Assembly: GCA_003058495.1 (NCBI GenBank)
Contig: QBVC01000034.1
Coordinates: forward strand, 1-64,000
From: a gamma proteobacterium symbiont of Ctena orbiculata
GTDB taxonomy: Bacteria > Pseudomonadota > Gammaproteobacteria > Chromatiales > Chromatiaceae
Length of the DNA: 64,000 bases
Direction of reading: 5' to 3'
A program made the translations under genes and the position numbers. This document shows positions 6,025-15,162 of this stretch, piece by piece (position 1 is the stretch's first letter; every line of letters begins with the position of its first letter). The notes beneath the pieces were generated by a model, which was given only the letters and a program-made list of their open reading frames with translations, was not told the origin of the DNA and ran no database searches.

Positions 6025-8156
6025 AAGAGATTTTTCAGCTTGTCCTTGAGCTTGTCCTTGACCTCCTCGGGCACCTTCTCCTCCAGCTTCTCGCCGATCT
6101 TCTCGTCCACCTTGTCGTCGAACTTCTTCTTCAGCTTCGCCTTCTGCTGCTCCTCCAGGATCTTCCCCAGCTCGATGGAGAAATCGGGGTTGTTCCAGTT
6201 GCCCTTGATCCTTACCGGAATCGGTACGCCGACCAGCTCCTCCAGCGCCTCCCCGCCCTGCCCCGCCGGGGTGTTGACGATCACCGGGCGAACGGAGTAT
6301 TTCAGGCGCTCCTCCAAGAGGTAGGCCTTGCCGCTCCCCTCCAGGCGAAGGTAGGGGGACTTGGCGAGCAGGCTCTGATTGTTCACCACCCCGTTGACGA
6401 TTGTGGCGCGGCCGTTGAGTTCCGAAAAGTCGGTCTGTTCCGGCTCGTTCAGCACCAGGGTGCCCTCGCCCTTCAGGCGGGCCTTGGTGTCCCGGATCAT
6501 CTTCGCCAGGTTGAACCCCTTCACCGCGCCATCGCGGAAATCGAAGGCGAGCTGGCCGTTGAGGCCGCGCTTCAGCTGTTTGACGGTATTGCCCCGGCTG
6601 CTCAGCTGCATATCGAGATCGCCGCTGCCGAGCAGGGTATCCTTGCCGGTCAGGTCCATCAGCAGGGGACCGGAGAGTATCCTCGACACCTTCTGGTTGA
6701 GCTTCACCGCCGGCCGCTCGCCGGTGACATCGAGCTGCACATCGCCCTTCATCAGGCCGTCGTAGAAGCGGCCGACCTCATGGTCGAGATTCAGCTTGCC
6801 GTCGCGGCCGCGCACCTTCAGCAGGATCGCCTCGGCACGTACGCCGTTGACGATAATGTTGTCGATCCGCAGGGTCCCGTCCACGCGCAGCTGGCGCAGC
6901 AGCTCGTTGGGAAACAGGGGCTCGTCCTCTCCGCCCCCCTTTGCCGGCCTCCTCGGCGCCTTTCCGGGTTCCGCCGCCGGCGGCAGGTAGCGATCCAGAT
7001 TGATGCTGTTGAGGTCGAGATTGAAGAGATAGGCGGGGGAGGCGAAATCCACCAGCTCGAACTCGCCCTTGAGCTTGGTCTGATCCAGCTCCAGCAACAG
7101 GTTTTTCATCACCAGCTGATCGCTGGAGGCGGTGAAATCCAAGGTCAGATAGAAGGATTGCAGCACCTCTTCGTCAGCCGTTTCCGGCAGCGGCAGGCCG
7201 AACTGCTTCATCCACTCACGCAGGTTGAATTCAGCCAGTTTCAAATCGCCCTTGAAGGAGGGATCGGTCTGTATATTCTCTCCCTGCACCTGGCCGCTGA
7301 GTTTGAGTTTGCCGGATGAGAGCACCAGATCGTGCAGATCCAGGGTGTTGCTCGACAGGTTGACCTGCAGATTGCCCTCCAGCAGCCCCTCAATCCCCTC
7401 TTCCGGCATGCCCTCGCCGGTGAGATTCACCGCCAGCTGCACATCCTGCATGCTGTACAGCTGCTTATCCGGGTTCACCAGCATCTGGGATGTCAGCTTG
7501 ACATTGCCCTTCATCATCGGTTTTCGGCTGGCCAGATCCATACCGAAACTCAACTCGACTTCGCGGCCGGGGGCCAACTCTCCGGTCTGCAGGTAGATGT
7601 TTTCCACCTGGAAGCGTTCTCCCGTGGATTGGTCATCCCACACCAGGTTGGCCTCCTTGATGTCCAAGCCGCCGATGGTAATGGCAGGCAGTGCCGCTCC
7701 GCCCTGGGTCTGGGGCTCTTGTGCTTCCGCGGTCTGATCCGCTTCGGCCTTCCCCAGCATGTCGTCCCAATTGGTGGTGCCGTTCTTCGATTTTGCGAGA
7801 TTGAGCTTCAGGCCTTCGATGCGCACGGTATCGACTTCCAACAGCTGTTTGAACAGCAGCGGCACCAGATTCACCCCCACCTCGGCATGCTTCACCGCGG
7901 CAAAATCACTGGCCTCGAAGCCCTCGGCATTGCTCAGGGTCAGGCCGTTGAGCTCCAACGCGAGCCTGGGAAAGACGGAGAGCCCGATATCGCCCTCGAT
8001 GGCGAGGTCTCGCCCGGTCGCCTTTTTCACCTCGGCCACGATCCGCTCTTTATGGTCGTTGGGGTCGACAAACAGGGGAATGAGGATGATCGCCGCAATC
8101 ACCAGCAGCAGGATCATTCCTATCAGCCACCCAAGCACTTTCAGTGTCTTGCCCAT
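6021..8156 (-). CDS. AsmA family envelope protein
   Basis: A 711-residue protein anchored by one N-terminal helix (VLGWLIGMILLLVIAAIILIPLFV, about residues 8-31). A long periplasmic beta-rich domain of AsmA type follows, beginning VEVNPNDHKERI-like and VFPRLALELNGLTLSNAEGF. AsmA-like proteins belong to the repeating-beta-groove lipid-transfer superfamily and influence outer-membrane assembly. The C-terminus is a striking Lys/Glu-rich, coiled-coil-like tail ([36 protein letters not shown]). It precedes mutY with a four-base overlap, a pairing common in gammaproteobacteria. The family call is secure; the exact orthologue is not. Confidence 0.92.
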   Translation of the reverse strand: MGKTLKVLGWLIGMILLLVIAAIILIPLFVDPNDHKERIVAEVKKATGRDLAIEGDIGLSVFPRLALELNGLTLSNAEGFEASDFAAVKHAEVGVNLVPLLFKQLLEVDTVRIEGLKLNLAKSKNGTTNWDDMLGKAEADQTAEAQEPQTQGGAALPAITIGGLDIKEANLVWDDQSTGERFQVENIYLQTGELAPGREVELSFGMDLASRKPMMKGNVKLTSQMLVNPDKQLYSMQDVQLAVNLTGEGMPEEGIEGLLEGNLQVNLSSNTLDLHDLVLSSGKLKLSGQVQGENIQTDPSFKGDLKLAEFNLREWMKQFGLPLPETADEEVLQSFYLTLDFTASSDQLVMKNLLLELDQTKLKGEFELVDFASPAYLFNLDLNSINLDRYLPPAAEPGKAPRRPAKGGGEDEPLFPNELLRQLRVDGTLRIDNIIVNGVRAEAILLKVRGRDGKLNLDHEVGRFYDGLMKGDVQLDVTGERPAVKLNQKVSRILSGPLLMDLTGKDTLLGSGDLDMQLSSRGNTVKQLKRGLNGQLAFDFRDGAVKGFNLAKMIRDTKARLKGEGTLVLNEPEQTDFSELNGRATIVNGVVNNQSLLAKSPYLRLEGSGKAYLLEERLKYSVRPVIVNTPAGQGGEALEELVGVPIPVRIKGNWNNPDFSIELGKILEEQQKAKLKKKFDDKVDEKIGEKLEEKVPEEVKDKLKDKLKNLF

Positions 8157-8166
8157 GATTTACTCC

Positions 8167-8487
8167 TTATTCGTTATCGTTCGGATTTGGGCTTCCACAA
8201 TTCCAGCATATTTCGAATCCCGGTTCGATACGCTCGCCGCAGACCCCGCAGCGCCAGGCCGTACCACTGACCGGGGGGCGATCGAAAAACCGTTCGATGA
8301 GCCGTTTTGCCCGCTCCAGATCATTTTCGTCGAGCACCCAGAGGGTGGGAAAGATGTCCGCCGGCAACTCCCCCACCGCGCCGCTCAGGTGATCACCGAT
8401 GATCACCGTCTCCACGCCCTCCCGATCCAGGTAATCCTTGACCACCTGGGCTTCCACTCGGTCCGCCGCCTGATAGAGCTCTCGCAT
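8167..8487 (-). CDS. DUF2007-type protein with C-terminal zinc ribbon
   Basis: A small cytosolic protein of about 106 residues. The ORF track starts at a TTG; the ATG at 8487 gives MRELYQAADRVEAQVVKDYL. The first 75 residues match the DUF2007 fold (LYQAADRVEAQVVKDYLDREGVE, VGELPADIFPTLWVLDENDLERA), annotated as a putative signal-transducing domain. The end is a zinc ribbon with two CxxC knuckles (CGVCGE, CWNCGS). It lies 10 bp upstream of the AsmA gene on the same strand and is probably cotranscribed with it. No specific function is known. Confidence 0.82.
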   Translation of the reverse strand: MRELYQAADRVEAQVVKDYLDREGVETVIIGDHLSGAVGELPADIFPTLWVLDENDLERAKRLIERFFDRPPVSGTAWRCGVCGERIEPGFEICWNCGSPNPNDNE

Positions 8488-8557
8488 AGAAATCTGCCGT
8501 CTCAATGAAATACTAAGACATAGCCACCACTAAATTCACGCCCCGTTCGTAAATTTT

Positions 8558-8935
8558 TTATTCATCGGGCGTCCTGCCCGTGGTTTTCCACTCACCATCC
8601 TCCATCTGGCAAAAGCGATAGCTGCCCCCTCCACGGTAGCCGCCCGCACTGTGCTGGATGTAGAGATCCCGGCAGCGCTTGCCCGCCACCTCCAGGCTAT
8701 TGAGCACCCTGTAGGCGCCCCGGTGGCGGTTGGCCTCATTGTGCCAGGCGAACACCTCGCCCGCCTTGCCCTGCCGCAGCGCCTTGCCGGCACTCGTCTT
8801 GGCCATCGCCCAATCCGCTTCGGTGAAATACTTGGCCGGCATAAAATCCAACAGGTGCAGGCCCAGGGCATGGCTCTTCAGGGTTACCGCCAGGGTAAGC
8901 AGCGCCAGCAGCATCAGCCCAGTCACTCTCTTCAT
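8558..8935 (-). CDS. Secreted surface-antigen-like protein
   Basis: A protein of about 125 residues. The ATG at 8935 follows AGGA by five bases and gives a clear Sec signal peptide (MKRVTGLMLLALLTLAVTLKSHALG). The C-terminal half (EVFAWHNEANRHRGAYRVL, GKRCRDLYIQHSAGGYRGGGSYRFCQMEDGEW) resembles the conserved C-terminal domain of the Rickettsia 17-kDa surface-antigen family, with its W-N...C-R...CR-xDG-W pattern. It is predicted periplasmic or outer-membrane associated. It lacks the glycine-zipper segment and lipobox of the canonical lipoprotein, so it is a domain relative rather than an orthologue. Confidence 0.7.
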   Translation of the reverse strand: MKRVTGLMLLALLTLAVTLKSHALGLHLLDFMPAKYFTEADWAMAKTSAGKALRQGKAGEVFAWHNEANRHRGAYRVLNSLEVAGKRCRDLYIQHSAGGYRGGGSYRFCQMEDGEWKTTGRTPDE

Positions 8936-9113
8936 GTTATTCCTCACTCGATACGAGCCACATTTCTACCATACATGGGCGCTGCCGCGCCTTATCCCCA
9001 CATTTTGAAGGTTTGTGCCGGTGCAACCTCCAGTAGACTACACTAACAGCGGTAGACTTTCCCTGCATAAGCAGACCATTGTTTGGTTCACTTAGTTTAA
9101 AAAGGATTCAATT

Positions 9114-9371
9114 GTGTTGAAGCAGTTGACAGTGCTCTCACTCCTGCTGCTCGGTGCTGTCGCCGAGACGATGGCGGAGAAGGGCGACTCGATCATGTTT
9201 GCGCCCAAGGAGCACCCTTTCACCCAAGCCCCGCAGGCAGAGGAGGAGCAGGCGGAGCGTTGCGCCCGACTGGCAACAGAGATCGAGGCGCTGAAGGGCA
9301 AGCCGCAGCGCCGGCATGCCGCCCTGGAACGCTATCGTTTAAGCTGCACCGACCAGGATCGATTGGAGTGA
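9114..9371 (+). CDS. Small secreted protein of unknown function
   Basis: 85 residues starting at GTG, with AAGGA about eight bases upstream. Residues 1-21 (MLKQLTVLSLLLLGAVAETMA) form a signal peptide. The mature part is short and charged, contains two cysteines (ERCARLAT, RLSCTDQ) that could form one disulfide, and is probably helical. The pattern CARLATEIEALKGKPQRRHAALERYRLSC looks like the small DUF4124-adjacent or helical-hairpin periplasmic proteins, without a firm family match. It stands alone, just before tRNA-Gly. Confidence 0.62.
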   Translation: MLKQLTVLSLLLLGAVAETMAEKGDSIMFAPKEHPFTQAPQAEEEQAERCARLATEIEALKGKPQRRHAALERYRLSCTDQDRLE

Positions 9372-9373
9372 AC

Positions 9374-9447
9374 TGGAGCGGGTAACGGGAGTCGAACCCG
9401 TCTCTCTGGCTTGGGAAGCCAGGGTAATACCGATATACGATACCCGC
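9374..9447 (-). tRNA. tRNA-Gly (CCC)
   Basis: A 74-nt minus-strand cloverleaf: acceptor GCGGGTA/TACCCGC, anticodon stem CTGGC/GCCAG with loop TTCCCAA (anticodon CCC), T-arm GGGTTCGACTCCC and an encoded CCA. Its 3' end is only 2 bp from the stop of the convergent small secreted gene. Confidence 0.96.
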
Positions 9448-9531
9448 CTGACCACAAGTCTACATCGCCATCAATATCCTGTCATGCCGGCCCGGCTGGC
9501 GATGACGGCCCCGTGGCAGGGACCGGCAAGG

Positions 9532-11349
9532 CTACACCAGACCATCGCCGTAGAGTGACTCGACCTGGCCGCCGCAATGCTGCAACACCTTTTGGCGCTT
9601 AATTTTCATGGTCGGCGTCATCAAGCCGTTGTCGATGGTCCAGGGCTCTAACAGCAGCGCCACCCGGCGGATCTTGGCATAGCCGGGAAAATCCCGTAAT
9701 GCCATGCGGATGCGCTTCAACACCACGTTGTGCAGACGTTCGTCCCCAAGGCTGGCTGGCAGCGACGGATCGAGTTCATACTCCTCGGCGAAGCCGTTCC
9801 ACAGGTCGGGATTGAGCACCACCAATGCCCCCAGGTAGGGTTTGCCCTCACCCACCACCATCACCTGCTCGATCAGGGGATCGAGGGCGATCGCCATCTC
9901 CATGTCCGAGGGCGGGATCTTCTCGCCGTTTGACAGCACCAGGATATCCTTGATGCGGCCGGTGATGTAGATATGGCCATCGCCGTCGATGCGCGCCTGG
10001 TCTCCGGTGTGGAGCCAGCCCTGGGGATCGATCATCTCGGCGGTCGCCGCATGGTTGTTCCAGTAGCCGAGCATCATCCCCGGCGTCTTCACCAGGAGTT
10101 CGCTGTCGTCACCGATCTTCACCGTGACGCCGCGCAAGGGCACGCCGACGCTCTCCGGCTTGATGTTGTGCATCGGATTGACGCTGATCACCGGACTGGT
10201 CTCGGTGAGGCCGTAGCCCTGCAGCATCGGCAGACCCAGTCCGAGAAAGACCCGGGCGATCTCCGGCGAGATCGCCGCCCCGCCGCTGACCGCGACCCGC
10301 AGGCGTCCGCCCAGCTTGTCGAGAATCTTCCCCGAGACCAGCTTGCGCAGCAGGGGGTGCAGCAGCAGGCCGGGAAACCAGGCCCGACGCCCCATGCGAT
10401 ATTCGAACTCCTTGAATCCGATCTTCAGCGCCATGTTGAAGAGCAGGCGCGCCAACGGCGTCTTGTTCTGCAGCTGGTCCTGCACCCGGGCATAGACCCG
10501 CTCGAAGATCCGCGGCACCGCAATGATCGCGGTGGGCCGGATATGCTGCAGATCCTCCGCCAACTGGGGAATGGAACGGGCGAAGGAGACGCTGGCGCCG
10601 GCCATCATCGGCAGATAGTAGCCTCCTGTCCGCTCCAGGGTGTGGGAGAGGGGCAGGAAGGAGAGAAAGCTGTCCTGCTGATAGCAGTCCACCACGGTCA
10701 GTGAACCGTGGGCGATGGCGAGCATGTTGTAGTGGCTCAGCATCACCCCTTTCGGGCGGCCGGTGGTGCCGGACGTATAGACAATGGAGGCCAGGTTCTC
10801 GGGATCGGCATACCGCCTTTTCAGCGCTTCACCCCGGGGAGGCAGCCAGTGCTTTGCCTCGCGCACCAGCTCGTCCTCCACCGACTGCGGCTGGCGATCG
10901 GTCTCCAGCACCACCACCCGCTGCAGCTGCGGCAGCTCCTCCACCGAATCGGCCATCCGGTTCCAGCGGCCGCTGTCCTGCACCAGCAGCAGTTTGACCG
11001 CCGCGTCCCGCAGGATGTAGGCGATGGCGTCCGCGCGGTCATCGGTATAGAGGGGAACAACCACCAATCCCAGGGAGAGGGCGGCCTGGTCGAACATCAC
11101 CCATTCGGGGCTGTTGCGCAGCAGTATGGCGACCCGGTCTCCCTCCTCCAGGTCCTCAGCCAAGAGCGCCTGGCGCCAGCGCGTCACCTGCCGCTCCATG
11201 TCGCCCCAGGTGAGCTCGTACCACTGCTTGTTGTACCGGTGGTAGTGTCGATAGGCCACCGTATCCGGGGTTCGGCGCGCACGCTGCAGAAACAGTCCAT
11301 CCAGGGTTCCGGCCTGTTCCGGGGATATCAGGTCTTCACTCCACTTCAC
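9532..11349 (-). CDS. Long-chain acyl-CoA synthetase (AMP-forming)
   Basis: 605 residues from a GTG start with GGAG eight bases upstream. It activates fatty acids to acyl-CoA through an acyl-AMP. Signature motifs are present: the AMP-binding P-loop (IVYTSGTTGRPKGVMLSH, about residues 185-205), the YGLTETSPVIS block, the hinge region GWLHTGDQARID, and GRIKDILVLSNGEKIPPSDME close to the catalytic region. Length and motifs fit the FadD15/long-chain type, with no signal peptide. The gene is monocistronic and divergent from thiS. Substrate chain length cannot be read from the sequence. Confidence 0.93.
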   Translation of the reverse strand: MKWSEDLISPEQAGTLDGLFLQRARRTPDTVAYRHYHRYNKQWYELTWGDMERQVTRWRQALLAEDLEEGDRVAILLRNSPEWVMFDQAALSLGLVVVPLYTDDRADAIAYILRDAAVKLLLVQDSGRWNRMADSVEELPQLQRVVVLETDRQPQSVEDELVREAKHWLPPRGEALKRRYADPENLASIVYTSGTTGRPKGVMLSHYNMLAIAHGSLTVVDCYQQDSFLSFLPLSHTLERTGGYYLPMMAGASVSFARSIPQLAEDLQHIRPTAIIAVPRIFERVYARVQDQLQNKTPLARLLFNMALKIGFKEFEYRMGRRAWFPGLLLHPLLRKLVSGKILDKLGGRLRVAVSGGAAISPEIARVFLGLGLPMLQGYGLTETSPVISVNPMHNIKPESVGVPLRGVTVKIGDDSELLVKTPGMMLGYWNNHAATAEMIDPQGWLHTGDQARIDGDGHIYITGRIKDILVLSNGEKIPPSDMEMAIALDPLIEQVMVVGEGKPYLGALVVLNPDLWNGFAEEYELDPSLPASLGDERLHNVVLKRIRMALRDFPGYAKIRRVALLLEPWTIDNGLMTPTMKIKRQKVLQHCGGQVESLYGDGLV

Positions 11350-11632
11350 GTATCAACTCCAGTCATGGCGCAACCGCCCCAAGGGCGTTGCTCGGGCCTT
11401 TTATCATTATATTTTCGCTGTCCTGAAGCGACGGATAACCGCCTTGTTGCTGTTGCGGCATCGGCGAAATGATTGCCTTCGCCTCCGCTCCCTGGACGCC
11501 GCCGAGAACCGTAGCGGACGATCTCCATCCCCTTGGCGCAGTTGCGAGAGAGGCGTCGCTCTACTCACACGTACTTTGTTGTCTCAAGATGAGGTAAAAT
11601 TCCGTTTTGCCCCCACTAGAGATCGGATAGAT

Positions 11633-11833
11633 ATGCAGATTTACTTAAACGGCGAGGAAAAGCAAATTCCCGACGCATCGAACATGGCAAGGCTGATCGA
11701 ACTGCTCGATCTCGGCGGCCAACGTATTGCCGTTGAGGTCAACGAAGAGTTGGTGCCCCGCAGCACCTTCGATCAGCATCAGCTCCACGAGCAGGATCGT
11801 ATCGAGATCATCCAGGCCGTCGGGGGGGGTTGA
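11633..11833 (+). CDS. thiS: Sulfur carrier protein ThiS
   Basis: 66 residues with a beta-grasp fold: [25 protein letters not shown] at the start and the essential C-terminal Gly-Gly (IIQAVGGG), which is adenylated and converted to a thiocarboxylate for thiazole synthesis. The ORF track frame extends upstream to 11444, but only this part matches the family. The stop is within a few bases of the thiG frame, giving the common thiSG pair. No TPP riboswitch motif (CTGAGA...ACCTGA) was found upstream. Confidence 0.94.
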   Translation: MQIYLNGEEKQIPDASNMARLIELLDLGGQRIAVEVNEELVPRSTFDQHQLHEQDRIEIIQAVGGG

Positions 11834-11889
11834 ACAAACCCCGCGCCATCCCTCTTCACCGAATCAACCTTCAACCCAACAAAATACCG

Positions 11890-12684
11890 ATGCCAAACGA
11901 TAACCAACATGACAGCTTCAGTGTCGCCGGACGCCGTTTCAACTCCCGCCTGCTGGTCGGTACCGGAAAGTACAAGGATATGCAGGAGACCCGCGATGCC
12001 ATCGACGCCAGCGGTGCCGAGATCGTCACCATCGCGGTGCGCCGCACCAATATGGGCCAGGAGAAGGATCAACCCAATATCCTCTCCGTCCTCCCCCCCG
12101 ACGAGTTCACCTATCTGCCCAACACCGCCGGCTGCTACGATGCCAAGACCGCGGTGCGCACCTGCCGTCTCGCCCGGGAACTGCTGGATGGGCACAACCT
12201 GGTCAAGCTGGAGGTGCTGGGCGACGAGAAGACCCTCTTCCCCGATGTGGTCCAGACCCTGTCGGCGGCGGAAGAGCTGATCAGGGACGGTTTCGATGTG
12301 ATGGTCTACACCAACGACGACCCGATCATGGCGAAGCGCCTCGAGGAGCTGGGTTGTGTCGCGGTGATGCCCCTGGCGGCGCCGATCGGCTCGGGCCTGG
12401 GAATCCGCAACCGGCTCAATATCCTCACCATCGTGGAGAACGCCAAGGTCCCTGTGCTGGTGGATGCCGGCGTGGGCACCGCCTCCGATGCCGCCGTGGC
12501 CATGGAGCTGGGCTGCGACGGGGTGCTGATGAACACCGCCATCGCCGCGGCGGAGAAACCGGTGCTGATGGCTTCGGCGATGAAAAAGGCGATTCAGGCG
12601 GGTCGCGAGGCCTACCTGGCCGGTAGGATGCCGGCGAAGCGATTCGCCTCCGCCTCGTCGCCCCTAGATGGACTCTTTTTCTGA
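11890..12684 (+). CDS. thiG: Thiazole synthase ThiG
   Basis: A TIM-barrel enzyme that makes the thiamine thiazole phosphate from DXP, dehydroglycine and ThiS thiocarboxylate. It has 264 residues from the ATG at 11890 ([21 protein letters not shown]); a TTG at 11830 overlapping the thiS stop would add 20 residues without family support. The catalytic Lys sits in [17 protein letters not shown], and the phosphate loop is in [22 protein letters not shown] followed by GVLMNTAIA. It is translationally adjacent to thiS and followed by trmB. Confidence 0.95.
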   Translation: MPNDNQHDSFSVAGRRFNSRLLVGTGKYKDMQETRDAIDASGAEIVTIAVRRTNMGQEKDQPNILSVLPPDEFTYLPNTAGCYDAKTAVRTCRLARELLDGHNLVKLEVLGDEKTLFPDVVQTLSAAEELIRDGFDVMVYTNDDPIMAKRLEELGCVAVMPLAAPIGSGLGIRNRLNILTIVENAKVPVLVDAGVGTASDAAVAMELGCDGVLMNTAIAAAEKPVLMASAMKKAIQAGREAYLAGRMPAKRFASASSPLDGLFF

Positions 12685-12717
12685 TCCCCACGGACCTCCA
12701 TCGGCAATAATCCGGCC

Positions 12718-13407
12718 ATGCCCGCTGAATCCCCGCATCGTCCCATTCGCAGCTATGTCCTGAGACAGGGGCGGATGACGGAGGGCCAGCAACGGGCATT
12801 CGAGGCGCTGTGGCCCCATTACGGGATAACCCTGGACCAGGGCCCGCTCCCATTGGCGTCCCACTTCGGCAGGCAGGCGCCGGTCACCCTGGAGATCGGC
12901 TTCGGCAATGGCGAGGCGCTGGCCCAACTGGCTGCACGCCATTCCGAACAGGACTTCCTCGGGGTCGAGGTGCACAGCCCGGGGGTGGGGCATCTGATGC
13001 TCACCCTGGCCGCGCAGGATTCTCAGAATGTACGCATCCTGCAGAGCGACGCCATGGAGCTGCTGCGCCACCATCTGCCCGAGGCCTCACTGCAACGGGT
13101 TCTGCTCTATTTTCCCGATCCCTGGCATAAACGGCGCCACCACAAACGCCGCATCGTGAACCAGGAGTTCACCGATCTGATTCATCGGGCACTCAAACCC
13201 GGGGGTGTGATCCACATGGCCACCGATTGGGAAGACTATGCGCGCCAGATGATGACCCTGTTCAGCCAGCATAGCGGCTTTCGCAACCAGGCCGGTAAAG
13301 GAACCTTCTCCCCGCGCCCCGAGACAAGACCGATGACCAGGTTCGAGCAGCGGGGTGAACGTCTTGGACATGGGGTATGGGATCTACTCTTCGAGCGTCT
13401 GGGCTGA
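12718..13407 (+). CDS. trmB: tRNA (guanine-N7-)-methyltransferase TrmB
   Basis: Methylates G46 in the variable loop of tRNAs using S-adenosylmethionine. 229 residues of normal length. The SAM site is LEIGFGNGEALAQLA with the downstream FLGVEVHSPGVG. The family hallmark YFPDPWHKRRHHKRRIV is intact, and TRFEQRGERLGHGVWDL is the conserved end. It lies 33 bp after thiG, the usual gammaproteobacterial neighbour order, and its stop overlaps the first base of the ABC ATPase start. Confidence 0.96.
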   Translation: MPAESPHRPIRSYVLRQGRMTEGQQRAFEALWPHYGITLDQGPLPLASHFGRQAPVTLEIGFGNGEALAQLAARHSEQDFLGVEVHSPGVGHLMLTLAAQDSQNVRILQSDAMELLRHHLPEASLQRVLLYFPDPWHKRRHHKRRIVNQEFTDLIHRALKPGGVIHMATDWEDYARQMMTLFSQHSGFRNQAGKGTFSPRPETRPMTRFEQRGERLGHGVWDLLFERLG

Positions 13408-14003
13408 TGGGCAGCCTGACCCTGAAACAGTTCGGATCACCCCTGCTCGAACCGATTGACCTGCGGATTTCTGCCGGCGAGTGCATTACCCTGAGCGGCC
13501 CTTCCGGCAGCGGCAAGTCGCGGCTGCTGAGGGCGTTGGCCGATCTCGATCCCCATCAGGGGGAAGCCTGGCTCGATGACCGGGAGATGAACGCGTTCAG
13601 CGCCCCGGCATGGCGCCGAGCGGTGGGACTGCTCCCCGCGGAGAGCGCCTGGTGGAGAGAGCGGGTCGGCGACCATTTCCCCCGGCCCGACCCGGCATTG
13701 ATGGCCCTGCTCGATCTCTCCGCCGACGCCATGCAGTGGGAGATCAGCCGCCTCTCAAGCGGTGAACGACAGCGCCTGGCCCTGGTACGGCTGCTCTGCA
13801 ACAGGCCGGGGGTGCTGCTGCTCGACGAGCCCACCGCAAACCTGGACCAGAAAAATATCGATCGGGTCGAGGGGCTGCTGGGCGATTGGCGCAGGGACAA
13901 CGGCGCCGCTGTGCTCTGGGTGACCCACGATCCCGATCAGCAACGGCGGGTCGGTGATCGGATGTGGCGGATCGCGGATGGACGCCTGCAGGTGAAACGA
14001 TGA
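13407..14003 (+). CDS. fetA: Iron export ABC transporter ATPase FetA-like
   Basis: A 198-residue ATP-binding subunit. The ATG at 13407 overlaps the trmB stop; an in-frame ATG ten codons upstream lies within trmB. Walker A is SGPSGSGKSRLLRAL, the signature motif is RLSSGERQRLALVRLL, Walker B is LLLDEPTANLD and the switch His is in WVTHDPDQ. It pairs with the following permease by an ATGA overlap. The FetAB (YbbLM) system is associated with iron export and resistance to oxidative stress in E. coli. Assignment rests on the pairing with the FetB-type permease. Confidence 0.86.
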   Translation: MGSLTLKQFGSPLLEPIDLRISAGECITLSGPSGSGKSRLLRALADLDPHQGEAWLDDREMNAFSAPAWRRAVGLLPAESAWWRERVGDHFPRPDPALMALLDLSADAMQWEISRLSSGERQRLALVRLLCNRPGVLLLDEPTANLDQKNIDRVEGLLGDWRRDNGAAVLWVTHDPDQQRRVGDRMWRIADGRLQVKR

Positions 14004-14803
14004 CGCTGATCGAGCTGTCGACCCTTGACCTGACCCTGTCAGCGGTACTTGTGCTGGTACTGGCGATGTTGTCGTTGAGGCTCTCCCTGGGGATCGAGCG
14101 TCAACTGCTGATCGCCTCGCTGCGCACGGTGGTGCAGTTGTTCCTGCTGGGCCTGGTGTTGAAGTTCCTCTTTGTCCAGTCCCATCCCCTGCTGATCGCC
14201 CTGCTCGCGCTGTTCATGCTCTTTGTCGCGGGCTACGAGGTCCTGGCCAGGCAACAGCGCCGTTTTCGCGGCATCTGGGGCATGGGTGTCGGCACCCTGT
14301 CGATGTTCATCTCCTCCTTTACCGTCACCCTGCTGGCGCTCACCATCATCATCCAGGCCGAACCCTGGTATCACGTTCAGTACCTGATCCCCCTGCTCGG
14401 CATGCTGCTGGGCAACACCATGTCCGGGGTGGCGATCTCACTGGACCACCTGACCCATAACGCCTGGCAGCAGAGAAATCAGATCGAGGCGCGCCTGCTG
14501 CTGGGCCACAGCTGGGAAGAGGCGATTCGGGAGCTCAGGCGCAGCGCCCTGCGCAGCGGCATGATACCGATCATCAATGCCATGGCGGCCGCCGGGGTGG
14601 TCAGTCTTCCCGGTATGATGACCGGCCAGATCCTCGCCGGCGCCCCCCCGTTCGAGGCGAGCAAATACCAGATACTGATTATGCTGTTGATCGCCGCGGG
14701 CACCGGATTCGGCGCCATGGCCGCGGTATGGATCGGCTCGAAACACCTGTTCGACGACCGCGAGCGCCTGCGCCTCGACCGCCTCGGCGCGGTCAAAGAG
14801 TGA
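14000..14803 (+). CDS. fetB: Iron export ABC transporter permease FetB-like
   Basis: 267 residues from the ATG that overlaps the fetA stop. About seven hydrophobic helices are spaced along the length. Family-specific stretches include LRTVVQLFLLGLVLKF, LLGMLLGNTMSGVAISLDHL, EARLLLGHSWEEAIRE and AAAGVVSLPGMMTGQILAGAPPFEASKYQI. This is the YbbM/FetB (UPF0014) permease that acts with FetA in the inner membrane. Transcription ends near a perfect GC-rich hairpin 55 bp downstream. Confidence 0.92.
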   Translation: MTLIELSTLDLTLSAVLVLVLAMLSLRLSLGIERQLLIASLRTVVQLFLLGLVLKFLFVQSHPLLIALLALFMLFVAGYEVLARQQRRFRGIWGMGVGTLSMFISSFTVTLLALTIIIQAEPWYHVQYLIPLLGMLLGNTMSGVAISLDHLTHNAWQQRNQIEARLLLGHSWEEAIRELRRSALRSGMIPIINAMAAAGVVSLPGMMTGQILAGAPPFEASKYQILIMLLIAAGTGFGAMAAVWIGSKHLFDDRERLRLDRLGAVKE

Positions 14804-14857
14804 ATAAGCATTCAGCCGCCATAGTACCTTGAAGAGAGCTGAGAACCTTAGAAACAT

Positions 14858-14883
14858 GTAGGGTGCGGCTTGCCGCACCCTAC
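14858..14883. repeat. REP-like perfect hairpin downstream of fetB
   Basis: GTAGGGTGCGG-CTTG-CCGCACCCTAC, an 11-bp perfect stem with a 4-nt loop, between fetB and the convergent small membrane protein. The leading AACATGTAGGGTG recurs at 15262-15274. There is no T-tract on either strand, so it looks more like a REP element than a standard terminator, though it could stop transcription. Confidence 0.65.
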
Positions 14884-14937
14884 GTCATAAAACCGATACT
14901 CTCCAGATAAATTCCGTAAGGGAGTATATAGCGAAGC

Positions 14938-15162
14938 TCAGGCGCTTTCCCTCTCCCCGCGAATCAATTTGATCAGCAGCAGAACCACCGGCACCCCGTG
15001 CAGCAATAGGTCAAAGATATCGATGGGTCGATGCAGGGTGCCCGCCGCCAGCATCTTCAGCTTCTCCCACAGATGGGGCTCGGGAACAAAGGGGGCAAGA
15101 CCAAGCAGAATCGCGGGCAATGCGACCATCGGCAACGATACCCTGTCCAACCAGCTAAACAT
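14938..15162 (-). CDS. Small two-helix membrane protein
   Basis: 74 residues starting MFSWLDRVSLPMVALPAILLGLAPFVPEP. There are two membrane segments (about residues 10-26 and 53-67) joined by HLWEKLKMLAAGTLHRPIDIFDLLLHG. I recall this family as small proteins often labelled 'RND transporter', although they are far too small to be RND pumps; the HRPIDIFDLLLHG stretch is the conserved part. Function unknown. It is monocistronic and convergent with fetB across the hairpin. Confidence 0.72.
   Translation of the reverse strand: MFSWLDRVSLPMVALPAILLGLAPFVPEPHLWEKLKMLAAGTLHRPIDIFDLLLHGVPVVLLLIKLIRGERESA

Noticed and set aside
5452-7319. Long plus-strand ORFs (290 and 455 aa) opposite mutY and the AsmA-like gene
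   Set aside because: They are antisense to secure genes, low in complexity and lack family features; they are high-GC shadow frames.
11444-11632. N-terminal extension of the ThiS frame
   Set aside because: The upstream 63 codons are unlike ThiS and the ATG at 11633 gives the exact family length with the Gly-Gly end.
11350-11632. TPP riboswitch upstream of thiS
   Set aside because: The CTGAGA and ACCTGATCTGG type core elements were not found; only an imperfect GCAACCGCCC/GGGCGTTGC hairpin near the acyl-CoA ligase start is seen.
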